Positions 17,354-25,631 are shown, counted from the first letter of the stretch. The stretch: 34,733 nt of DNA from Methanobrevibacter thaueri (GCA_015062925.1 SUTL01000012.1:1-34733), one strand, 5' to 3'. A program made the numbers and translations. Notes: a model not told the origin generated them from the letters alone.

Positions 17354-18355
17354 ATGTCTGATGATAAATCAATAAATGCAATGTATGGTCAAAAAATGAA
17401 ACTAGACTTAGATAAGTTAAAAAACAAATCTAACGAAGAAGAAAAGGTAGAAGAAACAGTTACTGAACCAGTAATTGAAGAAACTGCTAATGAAACTAGT
17501 GCTGATGAAAACAAACAGGAAATTGAGGAAACTAGTGAACCGGATACTCAGGAAGTAGAAGAAGAAACTAGTGAACCAGTTCAAGAAGAAACAACAAAAG
17601 AAGAAGTTTCAACCGAACCTGCTAAAGAAACTAAAAAACCATCAAAAGAAGAAGGTTTAAAAAACAAATTAGCAGAAAAAGACAAAAAATTATCAAATCA
17701 ATCTAACGAACTTAATTACTTAACTAACACAGTCATTCCTAAACTCAAAAAAGAAAACTCAGAGTTAAAATCTGTTAAACATGAATTAACCCAAGCTCTT
17801 GAAAAAACATCAAGAAAATACTTTGATCAATTAGATATCAACGCTGACTTAAGCACTAACATAGGAAAACTAGGTGCAGATGCAGCAGTTCACAAAGTAA
17901 GAGCTGATAAATTAGAATCAGAAGTTAACTCTATAAAAGATGATTTAGAAGCTAAAATATCAGAATTAGAAGCTAAACTTTCAAATAATAATGCTGATAA
18001 ATTCAAAAAAGATAATGATAAATTAGTTAAAGAAGTTGAAGATTTAAAAGATAAATTAGCTGATTCAAGAAAAGAAAACATTTCACTTTCAGAAGAAGTT
18101 GATAAACTTAGAGCTGAAATCATTGAATTTGGAACATACAAAGAAGATGTTGAAGCCCAAAATAAAAAAGAAATGGACGGATACAAACAGGAAATTTCAT
18201 CTCTCAAAACTCAACTTAAAGTTAAAGAAAGTAGTTATGATAAACTTTCCAATGAAACAGGTAAAACTATTTCTGATTTAAGAAAACAAATTAAAAAACT
18301 TGAAGAAGAAGTAGAAAAACAATCCAATAAAGGATTATTTAACAGATTTAAATAG
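17354..18355 (+). CDS. Acidic coiled-coil protein of unknown function
   Basis: A 333-residue protein I cannot assign. Residues 1-25 are polar/basic. About 27-100 is a Glu/Thr/Pro-rich, probably disordered acidic segment with an imprecise repeat (EETSEP twice, then QEETTKEEVSTEP). About 105-325 is a long Leu/Lys/Glu/Asp coiled coil, with a possible break at KLGADAAVHKVRAD. The C terminus is basic and aromatic, GLFNRFK. It has no signal peptide or membrane segment, so a cytoplasmic scaffold, nucleoid or cytoskeleton-like role is possible but unproven. The frame opens at ATG 17342, but GGTGAT at 17344-17349 serves ATG 17354. It is transcribed alone and ends in a hairpin terminator. Confidence 0.85.
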   Translation: MSDDKSINAMYGQKMKLDLDKLKNKSNEEEKVEETVTEPVIEETANETSADENKQEIEETSEPDTQEVEEETSEPVQEETTKEEVSTEPAKETKKPSKEEGLKNKLAEKDKKLSNQSNELNYLTNTVIPKLKKENSELKSVKHELTQALEKTSRKYFDQLDINADLSTNIGKLGADAAVHKVRADKLESEVNSIKDDLEAKISELEAKLSNNNADKFKKDNDKLVKEVEDLKDKLADSRKENISLSEEVDKLRAEIIEFGTYKEDVEAQNKKEMDGYKQEISSLKTQLKVKESSYDKLSNETGKTISDLRKQIKKLEEEVEKQSNKGLFNRFK

Positions 18356-18392
18356 ATAGATTTTTCAATCTATCTAAAAACCTTATTTTTTT
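18354..18392 (+). terminator. Hairpin terminator after the coiled-coil gene
   Basis: Perfect 9-bp stem AGATAGATT / AATCTATCT (18354-18362, 18367-18375) with loop TTTC. It starts within the TAG stop codon and is followed by a T8 tract at 18385-18392. Confidence 0.7.
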
Positions 18393-18402
18393 TAATAATA
18401 TA

Positions 18403-18891
18403 ATGAATTCTGATAATTATTTCATTAATGAAGCTATTAAAGAAGCTGAAAAATCTTTACAGGAAGGTGGAATTCCAATAGGAGCCGTCCTTGTTAAAGA
18501 TGATGAAATCATATCCAGAGGTCATAACAGATTAATACAGAACGATTCTGTTATTTTACATGCTGAAATGGATGTAATTGAAAATGCAGGGCGTTTAAAT
18601 TATGGGGATTACAGGAAATGTTGTTTATACACTACATTATCTCCATGTCCAATGTGTTCGGGAGCAATAATTTTATATAATATTCCTCGTGTTGTAATTG
18701 GAGAAAACACAACATTAATGGGTGCTGAAAACCTATTAAAATCTAATGATGTTGAAGTGGTAGTGTTGGATAACCTGAAATGCAAGGAATTATTCTCTAA
18801 ATTCACATGTAATTCTGGAATATGGGATGATGAACTTAAAAAAGTAGGAAATACAACAGAGGTTAAAAATGGAGATTATTGTAACAAATGA
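18403..18891 (+). CDS. Cytosine deaminase-like zinc hydrolase
   Basis: A 162-residue cytidine/deoxycytidylate-deaminase-fold enzyme. The zinc and proton-shuttle motif is HAE (H53, E55), with C82 and C85 in SPCPMCSGAI. Of the families I know it looks most like yeast cytosine deaminase Fcy1: GGIPIGAVLV, RGHNRLIQ, NAGRL, LYTTLSPC, IPRVVIGEN and a C-terminal Trp-Asp segment (IWDDE) correspond. Deamination of cytosine to uracil for pyrimidine salvage is therefore the best guess; guanine deaminase or tRNA adenosine deaminase are alternatives. No Shine-Dalgarno precedes ATG 18403. The 3' end overlaps the next gene by 23 nt, so the two form one operon. Confidence 0.85.
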   Translation: MNSDNYFINEAIKEAEKSLQEGGIPIGAVLVKDDEIISRGHNRLIQNDSVILHAEMDVIENAGRLNYGDYRKCCLYTTLSPCPMCSGAIILYNIPRVVIGENTTLMGAENLLKSNDVEVVVLDNLKCKELFSKFTCNSGIWDDELKKVGNTTEVKNGDYCNK

Positions 18892-19246
18892 ACAGGATGA
18901 GAGATTTATAAATTTATGCAAATCTTTCGGATGCACTATTGAAGAACCTCAAGTGGTTTTACTTTTAAATAATTATAAAAAAACTGTTGGTTGTGCAAGT
19001 TTTAAAGTTTATGATTCTCAATATGCTGAGATTACAACATTATTTTTAAATTCATATGAGAATCGTGAAAAAATTGCTTATAAATTAATAAGACAGCTTG
19101 AAAAAATAGCAATTGATTATGAATTTCTAGGTTTTATTGTTAGTTTTGATTCAAGGGAAGATATTTTAATTGAGTTTTTTGAAAAATTAGATTACTCTTT
19201 TTGTGATGATTTGCTTATGAAAAAAGAGTTTAATATTATTATTTAA
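18869..19246 (+). CDS. Small protein, possible GNAT-like acetyltransferase
   Basis: A 125-residue protein starting inside the deaminase gene at ATG 18869, with AGAGGTTAAAA as ribosome site. The alternating pattern (VVLLLNNYKKTVGCASFKVYD, strands, then a helix NREKIAYKLIRQLEKIA and FFEKLDYSF near the end) resembles the GNAT fold: beta strands, acetyl-CoA-binding helix, terminal loop. The canonical Q/RxxGxG/A motif is not clear, so the enzyme call is tentative. Overlap with the deaminase implies co-translation. It converges on lysS with 20 nt between stops. Confidence 0.75.
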   Translation: MEIIVTNEQDERFINLCKSFGCTIEEPQVVLLLNNYKKTVGCASFKVYDSQYAEITTLFLNSYENREKIAYKLIRQLEKIAIDYEFLGFIVSFDSREDILIEFFEKLDYSFCDDLLMKKEFNIII

Positions 19247-19262
19247 AAAAAATATTAGGGTG

Positions 19263-19288
19263 AAGATTAAGCTTCTTGTCTTAATCTT
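19263..19288 (-). terminator. Hairpin at the lysS stop codon
   Basis: Stem AAGATTAAG / CTTAATCTT (19263-19271, 19280-19288), 9 bp with an 8-nt loop, covering the lysS stop. On the minus strand a T8 tract follows after about 11 nt. Confidence 0.45.
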
Positions 19289-20849
19289 TTCACAACAAAG
19301 TCTTTATCTAAGCTTAATAAGAATGATGCTGCTCTTGGGCCTTGTTTTTGACCAAGGATCATTTTATAGATTGCTTGGAATCCTTTTTGTGGTTTTAATC
19401 CTTGAGCTTCCAGGATTTCATACATTGCATCGTGTAAGGTGGTTGCATCATTGAACTCATTATTTTCAATTAGATTAGCTAAATCATTTAGGAATTTATT
19501 TTGCTCATCAGTTAATGGTAATTTAGGTACTTTTTTAGTTTGCACTTGGAATTTAACAAATTTAGGTGCATAGTTATCTAACCAGTAAATTACATTATCA
19601 ACTCTTTGACGGTATTGTGCTAATTCTAATTCGGTTAAGTCATTGAATTGTTTGTTTTCAAAGCTTTTGGTTAATTGTGAGTTTTTCTTAAGAATTGCAT
19701 AGATTTTTTCCAAGTCATTTCCTGCAATTTGATATGCGTTTACCAGGAATCTGAATGGTGGTCTGAATGGTAGTGGGCTACCTTCATTGATTTGAACTAT
19801 TTCATAGATTTCTTTGAATTTTCTTTCTTCTTTTTCAGATGGTGCTTCTATTTCATCATAGAATACTTTTTCAACTGTGTCGAATTGATCGATAAAGTCT
19901 AAGTATGGCATTTTTGGTGAGAAGTCTTTTGCTTTCATTGGTTTTGATCTGAATAGGTAGTAATTTAGACTTTCAGCAGGTCCGATTTTCAACCATTCTT
20001 CTGGTGCGAAGAATACTCCATGGGATTTACTCATTGCTTCTCCGTTTAATGTAATCCATTCGTATGGAACTGGGTATGGTGCTGGGTAGTTGAAGATTTT
20101 TTCTGATATTACACTACTTACATCATATGATCCTCCGCTTGCTGCGTGGTCTTTTCCGAATGGTTCGCAGGTTGTGTTGAATATTTTCCATCTTGCTGCC
20201 CATTCAACTCTCCATGTGAGTTTTCCGTTTCCGGATTTAATATCCATTTCTCCGTCGTGTCCGCATTCACATCTGTATTTGATTATGTCTCCGTCATAGT
20301 CGTATGCGTAGGTTGTGTTTACTCTTCCACATTCGTACATATTGGATTGTATGGTAACCAGTCATCGGCTAATGGTTCTCTTCTGTATTCGTTGAAGATT
20401 TCTTTTATTTCTTCAACTCTTTCAAGGGATGTTCTGATGTAGTCAATATAATCTCCGTTTTTGTACATTTCAAATCCGGATTTGGTTTCCATTTCTATTC
20501 CATAATCGTCCATTACTGTTAGTAGTGGTTTTTCAAAGTGTTCTACGAAGTTTGCGCAGCATCCGTCTGGGCATGGTATCATTGAATATGGCATTCCAAG
20601 GTATTTATCATAGTCTTCTGGTAGTGGGTATGGGACTTTTCTAAGTGGGTCATGGTCATCTGCAATCCATATTGTTTTTGCTTGTTTTCCTAGTTCTCTT
20701 AATTTTTTTCCGATTGCATTTGCTATGAAAATATCGCATGAATTTCCTATGTGGATGGAACCGGATATTGAGGTTCCGCTTGCTATAATATGTTCTTCTG
20801 TATCTCTTTTAGCTAGTTCTCTAGCTATGTTTTCAATCCAATGTGTCAT
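19267..20849 (-). pseudogene. lysS: Class I lysyl-tRNA synthetase, frameshifted
   Basis: Archaeal-type (class I) lysyl-tRNA synthetase that charges tRNA-Lys, here split into two frames: codons 1-176 at 20849-20319 and the rest at 20340-19267. The class I signatures are in different pieces: HIGN (residues 33-36) in the first, AMSKSHG in the second. At the junction the first frame reads PICTN then VEE-stop, while the second continues [15 protein letters not shown]. One extra base near 20330-20333 (AATTGTGG instead of AATGTGG) would restore PICTNCGRV and a protein of about 527 residues, usual for the family, including the first Cys of a zinc-ribbon-like pair (the second is YRCECG). GGTGAAT precedes ATG 20849. 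Everything else looks intact, so a sequencing or assembly error is quite possible. Confidence 0.88.
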
Positions 20850-21069
20850 TTTATATTCACCATAATAATAATTAAAGAATAAGTTTTATATTATGATTAT
20901 TTTGTTTTTGTTAGTATAAAAAAGTATTTAGTTATTTCCTATTTTATAGAAAATTTCCTGCGAAATTTTTCAGATTTGCAAATTAAAAAAAGTATTAAAA
21001 TATTGGGTGTTTAATTAAAAAATTAAAAATAGGAAAAAATTTTAATTTTTTTCCATGATTTTAAATCAT
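20850..21069. other. AT-rich spacer with a hairpin
   Basis: A spacer between lysS and the secreted-protein gene, both on the minus strand. It holds an 8-bp perfect stem AAAATTTC / GAAATTTT (20950-20957, 20962-20969, loop CTGC) and the terminator at 21032-21054. I see no ORF. Confidence 0.4.
21032..21054 (-). terminator. Terminator after the secreted-protein gene
   Basis: 8-bp stem GGAAAAAA / TTTTTTCC (21032-21039, 21047-21054). On the minus strand it is followed by a T-rich run (TATTTTTAATTTTTTAATT). Confidence 0.6.
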
Positions 21070-21831
21070 TTAATTTTTAATATAATATAATTTTACTTTC
21101 ACTAATCTATATTTCTTTGAAAAGTCTTTATCTGGTAATTCCCATTTTCCATCATCAAATTCACATAAATCAGTAACAGTAATGCTTTTGCCGGTGGTTT
21201 TCTTTTTAAGATAGAATTTTGCTTTGGTTATTATTGTTTTTTTAGGTTTTTTTACAAAAACAACTTTAGCTTCTATTTCATCATCATCATTTTTTAATTT
21301 AACTTTTACAATATCTTTTGTTTTTAACTTTTTATTTTTGTTAATTTTTAGTTTTGATGAGTATTCTTTACCAATATATATTTTTGATTTTCCGGATATT
21401 TCATATTTATTGTCTTCAGAACTTATAATTACTTTGTGTGTTCCTTTACCTAATATTTTTGTGTTAAACTTGGCTATGCCGTGTGAATTTGTTTTGACAG
21501 TGTAGGTTTTATATTCTGATCCGGTGTAGATTTTTAATTTAAGTTTTATGTTTTTGATTGGTATGTCATCATCATATCTGTCTTCAACTTTTATTTTAAA
21601 GTAATTTGATTTTTTGTGTTTAAAAGCAACTTGTGGTGCTTCAATTTTGGTTTTAATTTTTGGTTGTGATGTTTCTGTATTGGTGATTTGGGTGTTTTCA
21701 GTGTTGTTTGTAATTGATGTATTTTGGGATTCCTTGGTATTTTCAGTTATGTTTTCGGCAGAAATTACACTAACTGTTAACAATAATGTTAATAGGATAA
21801 GTAAAATGAATGAAATTTTTTTATAATTCAT
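21070..21831 (-). CDS. Secreted adhesin-like protein with Ig-like domain
   Basis: A 253-residue exported protein. It has a Sec signal peptide (MNYKK, hydrophobic core ISFILLILLTLLLTVSV, probable cleavage after ISA at about residue 25). A linker rich in Asn, Thr, Glu and Ser (about 26-60) follows, then a Lys-rich beta-sandwich region (about 65-160) with the TVKTNSHGIAKFNTKILGKG pattern typical of Ig-like repeats in methanogen adhesin-like proteins, and a second Lys-rich beta region to the end. There is no C-terminal membrane anchor, so it may be released or bound to the pseudomurein wall by charge; the N-linked sequons in the linker are likely glycosylated. GGAGGG precedes ATG 21831. Function inferred from architecture only. 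Confidence 0.8.
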   Translation of the reverse strand: MNYKKISFILLILLTLLLTVSVISAENITENTKESQNTSITNNTENTQITNTETSQPKIKTKIEAPQVAFKHKKSNYFKIKVEDRYDDDIPIKNIKLKLKIYTGSEYKTYTVKTNSHGIAKFNTKILGKGTHKVIISSEDNKYEISGKSKIYIGKEYSSKLKINKNKKLKTKDIVKVKLKNDDDEIEAKVVFVKKPKKTIITKAKFYLKKKTTGKSITVTDLCEFDDGKWELPDKDFSKKYRLVKVKLYYIKN

Positions 21832-21849
21832 AGTTTTTTCCCTCCATTT

Positions 21850-21870
21850 AAAATATGAAATTCATATTTT
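21850..21870. promoter_or_regulatory. 21-bp palindrome in the secreted-protein leader
   Basis: Arms AAAATATGAA / TTCATATTTT (21850-21859, 21861-21870) are a perfect 10-bp match around one base. It lies directly upstream of the ribosome site, so it could be a DNA operator or an mRNA hairpin. Confidence 0.5.
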
Positions 21871-21872
21871 GT

Positions 21873-21887
21873 ATAGATATTATCTAT
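21873..21887. promoter_or_regulatory. 15-bp palindrome near the secreted-protein transcription start
   Basis: ATAGATATTATCTAT has 7-bp perfect arms. The TATA-like element on the minus strand (TTTAAATATAATATA, plus-strand about 21,890-21,905) predicts a start near 21,876, inside this palindrome. Confidence 0.5.
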
Positions 21888-21987
21888 GAATATATTATAT
21901 TTAAATAATTTTCTACAATTTTGGCATATGGTTGTATTAAGTAGTATATATTTAATATATGTTTTTTCATTATATTTTTAGATAATT

Positions 21988-22010
21988 AATTAACATAATA
22001 TGTGTTAATT
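21988..22010. repeat. Inverted repeat between thiC and the secreted-protein gene
   Basis: Perfect 8-bp arms AATTAACA / TGTTAATT (21988-21995, 22003-22010) with a 7-nt centre. It lies more than 80 bp upstream of the secreted-protein TATA region and about 75 bp past the thiC stop. Role unknown. Confidence 0.4.
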
Positions 22011-22083
22011 TTTAATTGTTTATGATGATTTTTTGGTGATGTTTGGTGGTGTTATGTTTGTGAAAATTTTTTTTGGGATATCA

Positions 22084-23382
22084 TCATTTGATGATATCAC
22101 TGTCTGATTGGTCTAACCATTCGTTTACGATTTTTACTGCGCAGTAGTTTCCGCACATTGTACATGTGTCTTCTTCTTCTGGTGGTCTTTGATCTCTTTT
22201 TGCTCTTGCTGCTTCTGGGAACATTGCGCATTCGTATTGTGCTTCCCAGTCTAGTTTTTTACGTGCTTCTGCCATTGCAAGGTCTTGTGATCCGTCGATT
22301 TGTCCTGATGCTAGGTCTCCTGCGTATGCTCCTATTTTTGTTGCTATGACTCCTTCTTTCACGTCTTCTGGGTTTGGTAGTGCTAGGTGTTCTGCTGGGG
22401 TTACATAGCATATGAAGTCTGCTCCTGCTTTTGCAGATGATGCCGCTCCTATTGCTGATACTATGTGGTCGTATCCTGGTGCTACGTCACATACTATTGG
22501 TCCTAGCATGTAGAATGGTGCGTTGGAACACATTTTCTTTTGTATCATTACGTTTGTTGGGATTTCGTTGATTGGTATGTGTCCTGGTCCTTCTATCATA
22601 CATTGTACTCCAGCTTCACGTGATCTGTCGATTAGTTCTCCTAGGATGATTAGTTCTTGTATTTGTGCTCTGTCGGTTGAGTCTGCTATTGATCCTGCTC
22701 TCATTCCGTTTGCAAGTGAGAGTACTACGTCGTGTTCTTTTGCTATTTCCAGTACGTAGTCGAAGTTTTCGTATAGTGGGTTTTCTTTTTCGTTTTCTAC
22801 TATCCATCCGGACATGAATGATCCTCCTCTGGATACGAGTCCGGTTACTCTTCCTTGTCTTTTGAGTCTGGTTAGTGTTTCGATGTTGATGCTGCTGTGT
22901 ACTGCCATGAAGTCGATTCCATCTTTTGCTTGTTTTTCTATGGTGTTGAATAGTTTGTCTTCGTCCATGTATACCACTGAGCCTTCTTCACGGATTGTTT
23001 CGATTGCTGCTTGATATACTGGTACTGATCCTACTGGTAGGGGTGACATGTCTAGTACTCTGTTTCTTATTTCATCTAGGTTTCCACCTATGCTTAGTTC
23101 CATTAGGCAGTCTGCTCCGTTTTTGATTGCGATTTTTGCTTTTTGTACTTCTTCGTCGAAGTTGACGATGTCGGTTGATGTTCCTACTGTTGCGTTTACT
23201 TTGGTTTTTAGTCCTGCTCCTATTCCTGTTGCTTTTATTTTTCTGTTGACATTGCTTGGTATTACTATTGTTCCTTGTGCTACTGATTTTAGTATGAAGT
23301 CTTCTGTTACACCTTCTATTTTTGCTACGTGTTTCATTTCTTCGGTTAGTATTCCTTTTTTTGCATCGCTTATTTGGGTCAT
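22084..23382 (-). CDS. thiC: Phosphomethylpyrimidine synthase
   Basis: Radical-SAM enzyme converting aminoimidazole ribotide to hydroxymethylpyrimidine phosphate for thiamine synthesis. The 432 residues lack the N-terminal extension of many bacterial forms, as usual in archaea. Signatures are [33 protein letters not shown] and the C-terminal CTMCGNYC cluster motif (CX2CX4C) that binds the 4Fe-4S. GGAG precedes ATG 23382. The end reads IIK followed by tandem TGA stops within a 10-bp palindrome (22077-22098). Codons are strongly A/C-ending. The promoter has a 10-bp inverted repeat but no recognisable TPP riboswitch. Confidence 0.97.
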   Translation of the reverse strand: MTQISDAKKGILTEEMKHVAKIEGVTEDFILKSVAQGTIVIPSNVNRKIKATGIGAGLKTKVNATVGTSTDIVNFDEEVQKAKIAIKNGADCLMELSIGGNLDEIRNRVLDMSPLPVGSVPVYQAAIETIREEGSVVYMDEDKLFNTIEKQAKDGIDFMAVHSSINIETLTRLKRQGRVTGLVSRGGSFMSGWIVENEKENPLYENFDYVLEIAKEHDVVLSLANGMRAGSIADSTDRAQIQELIILGELIDRSREAGVQCMIEGPGHIPINEIPTNVMIQKKMCSNAPFYMLGPIVCDVAPGYDHIVSAIGAASSAKAGADFICYVTPAEHLALPNPEDVKEGVIATKIGAYAGDLASGQIDGSQDLAMAEARKKLDWEAQYECAMFPEAARAKRDQRPPEEEDTCTMCGNYCAVKIVNEWLDQSDSDIIK

Positions 23383-23410
23383 TGTATTTTTTCTCCATTA
23401 AATTTTATAT

Positions 23411-23452
23411 TTATCAAATTTATTTTATAAATTTATCATTTGAATTTGATAA
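23411..23452. promoter_or_regulatory. thiC promoter with TATA-flanking inverted repeat
   Basis: Arms TTATCAAATT (23411-23420) and AATTTGATAA (23443-23452) are a perfect 10-bp match. Between them lies the minus-strand TATA ATTTATAA (23425-23432), with predicted start near 23403. A third, inexact copy (TTATCATTTG) is at 23433-23442. The layout suggests an operator controlling thiC. Confidence 0.55.
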
Positions 23453-23599
23453 TTTCTTATTTTTAATTAATAGTATTTAAATTAATAGGATTAAAGCTAA
23501 TTCAAAATTAATTGATATAACTCAATATATTTTTAAAAAACAGAACGAAATAATTAAAATAAAATAAAGAAATTTTGACAAAAATAAAGTAAAGTTTAA

Positions 23600-23625
23600 A
23601 AAAAATAAGGGATTTAATAAAATCC
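23600..23625 (-). terminator. Stop-codon hairpin and T tract after the PfkB kinase gene
   Basis: On the minus strand, GGATTT / AAATCC (6 bp, loop TATT containing part of the TAA stop) is followed by CTTATTTTTTTT. Plus-strand arms are 23610-23615 and 23620-23625. Confidence 0.6.
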
Positions 23626-24528
23626 ACTCATTCTTTCAAAAGCATCATCAAAACTAGGCATATTAGTCTGACAACCTTGATGCTCAACAATAAATGATGA
23701 AACAGATGATGCGAACTTAGCAGATTCTTCTAAAGACTCACCATTCAAGAATCTTGATAAAAATCCGGCTCTATAAGAATCTCCAGCACCAGTTGGATCA
23801 ACAGCTTCTCTTTTAATAGCATCAATAACAATTTTATCCTCACTGGAATAAATTTCACTACCTTTAGCACCACATGTTTTAACAATTATCTTAGGTCCAA
23901 TTTCTCTTAAACCATCTAAATCAACATTAAGTGCATTAAGGATTCTTTCAATTTCATGATGATTTCCAAAAAGAATTGTTGTATTTTCAATAACATCAGT
24001 TAATTTTTTAGTATCATACATTCCAAGGTCTTGACCAGGGTCAAATGAAACAAGTAAATCCTCATTTTTAGCTTCTTCTGAACATTTCCAATTGAAATCA
24101 GGATCTCCTGTTGCAAGGTGAATTGCCTGTACATCTTTAATTGCTTTAATTGGTACTTTGCTTTCTGCAAATTCACGTGCTGCACCCCAGTAGAAATAAC
24201 TGATTTGATCTTCATTATCATCAGTTAATACGAATGCGGTTGGAGTTGCTTCTCCTGGTACTATGATTAATGATTCAGTGTCGATTCCTAAATCTTGCAT
24301 GTGTTCATAGTATTCAGTTTTTTTAAAATCTCCGCCAACAGCTGAGACAAGTGAAGTTTTTAAACCTAATTTTGCTCCAACACAAGCTACATTCGCAGCT
24401 GCACCACCATTAAAAGTTTTCATATTGGTTATAGGAGCTGAAAAATTCGCTTTTGGAAATTCCGGTACTCTTATGATATAATCATGAGCAGAGTGACCAA
24501 TCGCTAGTAAATCTCTGTTTTTTACCAT
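23614..24528 (-). CDS. PfkB-family carbohydrate/nucleoside kinase
   Basis: A 304-residue ribokinase-fold kinase. The N-terminal GHSAHDYI and the sugar-site [17 protein letters not shown] (about residues 40-56) are clear. The C-terminal [13 protein letters not shown] holds the anion hole and catalytic Asp of GAGD. A related archaeal protein, Methanocaldococcus jannaschii MJ0406, is a nucleoside kinase with broad substrate range, so nucleoside phosphorylation is plausible; the sequence alone does not fix the substrate. GGCGAT lies close before ATG 24528. A 12-bp inverted repeat lies just upstream of its TATA-like box. Confidence 0.9.
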   Translation of the reverse strand: MVKNRDLLAIGHSAHDYIIRVPEFPKANFSAPITNMKTFNGGAAANVACVGAKLGLKTSLVSAVGGDFKKTEYYEHMQDLGIDTESLIIVPGEATPTAFVLTDDNEDQISYFYWGAAREFAESKVPIKAIKDVQAIHLATGDPDFNWKCSEEAKNEDLLVSFDPGQDLGMYDTKKLTDVIENTTILFGNHHEIERILNALNVDLDGLREIGPKIIVKTCGAKGSEIYSSEDKIVIDAIKREAVDPTGAGDSYRAGFLSRFLNGESLEESAKFASSVSSFIVEHQGCQTNMPSFDDAFERMSGFY

Positions 24529-24587
24529 AATAATCGCCTTTTTTATTCGTCAATCTTATATTGTGTTTCATCATTATTTAATGTTTT

Positions 24588-24620
24588 GAAAGTGCATATA
24601 GGTCATTAATATGAACTTTC
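24588..24620. promoter_or_regulatory. Inverted repeat upstream of the PfkB kinase promoter
   Basis: Arms GAAAGTGCATAT (24588-24599) and ATATGAACTTTC (24609-24620) match at 11 of 12 positions around a 9-nt centre. The likely TATA (minus-strand TTAAATAA, 24574-24581) lies about 7 bp away on the gene side, so a regulator here would touch the BRE. Confidence 0.5.
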
Positions 24621-24712
24621 ATAAAAACACAATTTTTTTGTAATTATGAGTGTATGTAACAGTATATATTATATTTAATATTTGTTTTTACCAAGAGCAT
24701 TTGAAAACTGAA

Positions 24713-25582
24713 TCAGAGCATAGGTTTAAAACCCTGATTTTCAATGTCTTTTTGAGCATTATTAATTAAAAATTTAATAAATTCGTCAACCTCACTTTTA
24801 TCATCATTCACTTTAACAATACTAATCACATGCTGAGTATCATACTTTAAAAGATCATTTCCTTTAAAATAACTGGCATTTAAGAATGTATATAAATTCT
24901 TGGAATTGCGAACAATCTTAAAAGCGTCAAATTGAGAATTAACACTATCTTTAATATTATATTCAATATCATAATGATTCAAACTGTTCCATGCAAGTCT
25001 TTGAGCTGAACCATTAACATTTATAAAATCAAGTCCTTCCAAATCAGAAATACTGTCGATTTTTTTGGATTGGGGGCTTGACACTAAAACAAGATAATCA
25101 TAAGCTATTGGCATGAAGTTAATGTCACGTTCATATGCAATTAACGGATCATCCAGTGTAAGTATATCTACAGCTCCTCTTTTTGCAAGTTCAAATGCAT
25201 CTTCATCTGAACTGCTGTATATGTTAATATCAAATGGTGTGGATATGCTTTCTATTAATCCGGTGCTTATGTGACCTCCTACAATATTGATTTTTGGGGT
25301 TTTTTCAATTTGTATTAGGTATTTTTTGAATTCTTCAAGTAATTTTATTCCAGTTTCTGTTAATTCAGTACCGTTCCCTACTTTTTTTGTGATTTTTTCC
25401 CCTAATTTTTCTTCTGCTTTAAGTATTCTTTTGTTGAATACTGTGTGAGATATGTTTAGTTTTTTTGCTGATTTTCTTTGGGATTTGGTTTGTGATAGTG
25501 AATTTAGACTTTGATATAGTTTATAATCGTATATTTCATTATTTATTTTTAAACTGATTAGTCCTTTACTTTGAAATTTCAT
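24713..25582 (-). CDS. ModE/LysR-like regulator with substrate-binding domain
   Basis: A 289-residue DNA-binding protein. Residues about 20-75 form a ModE/LysR-type winged helix-turn-helix (SQRKSAKKLNISHTVFNKRI, then the wing GNGTELTETGIKLLEEF). About 95-285 resembles a type 2 periplasmic-binding fold used as a ligand sensor (INIVGGHIST, AKRGAVDILTLDDPL, LVLVSSPQSKKI). Such archaeal proteins are usually linked with molybdate or tungstate, but the ligand here is inferred from the fdh, moaA, mobB and fwd neighbours. No Shine-Dalgarno precedes ATG 25582. A TATA-like sequence about 29 bp upstream predicts a leaderless message. It diverges from the hexuloisomerase gene across 49 bp. Confidence 0.8.
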   Translation of the reverse strand: MKFQSKGLISLKINNEIYDYKLYQSLNSLSQTKSQRKSAKKLNISHTVFNKRILKAEEKLGEKITKKVGNGTELTETGIKLLEEFKKYLIQIEKTPKINIVGGHISTGLIESISTPFDINIYSSSDEDAFELAKRGAVDILTLDDPLIAYERDINFMPIAYDYLVLVSSPQSKKIDSISDLEGLDFINVNGSAQRLAWNSLNHYDIEYNIKDSVNSQFDAFKIVRNSKNLYTFLNASYFKGNDLLKYDTQHVISIVKVNDDKSEVDEFIKFLINNAQKDIENQGFKPML

Positions 25583-25631
25583 TAATTATATATAAAATTG
25601 TAATCATATATTAAATATTGATATTTGATTT
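25583..25631. promoter_or_regulatory. Shared divergent promoter
   Basis: This 49-bp spacer serves both genes. TTATATATAAAA (about 25,586-25,596) and TATATTAAATATT (about 25,606-25,618) can each act as TATA boxes, in either direction. TGTAATCAT at about 25,600 equals half of the palindrome found before fwdH. Confidence 0.45.

Noticed and set aside
20319-20345. Programmed ribosomal frameshift in lysS
   Set aside because: No slippery heptamer or following stem is visible at the junction, and LysRS is not known to use recoding; a base deletion or sequence error is simpler.
20950-20969. AAAATTTC/GAAATTTT hairpin as terminator or operator
   Set aside because: It lies in an AT-only spacer about 100 bp from either gene, with no T tract or TATA context; short AT stems are expected by chance in this composition.
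23072-23398. 108-codon ORF overlapping the thiC 5' end on the same strand
   Set aside because: Product is almost only Arg, Asn, Lys, Ser and Thr, typical of a shifted frame of A/C-ending codons; thiC itself is complete in the other frame.
23383-23613. TPP riboswitch upstream of thiC
   Set aside because: The predicted leader is only about 20 nt and no thi-box sequence (such as CUGAGA) is visible.
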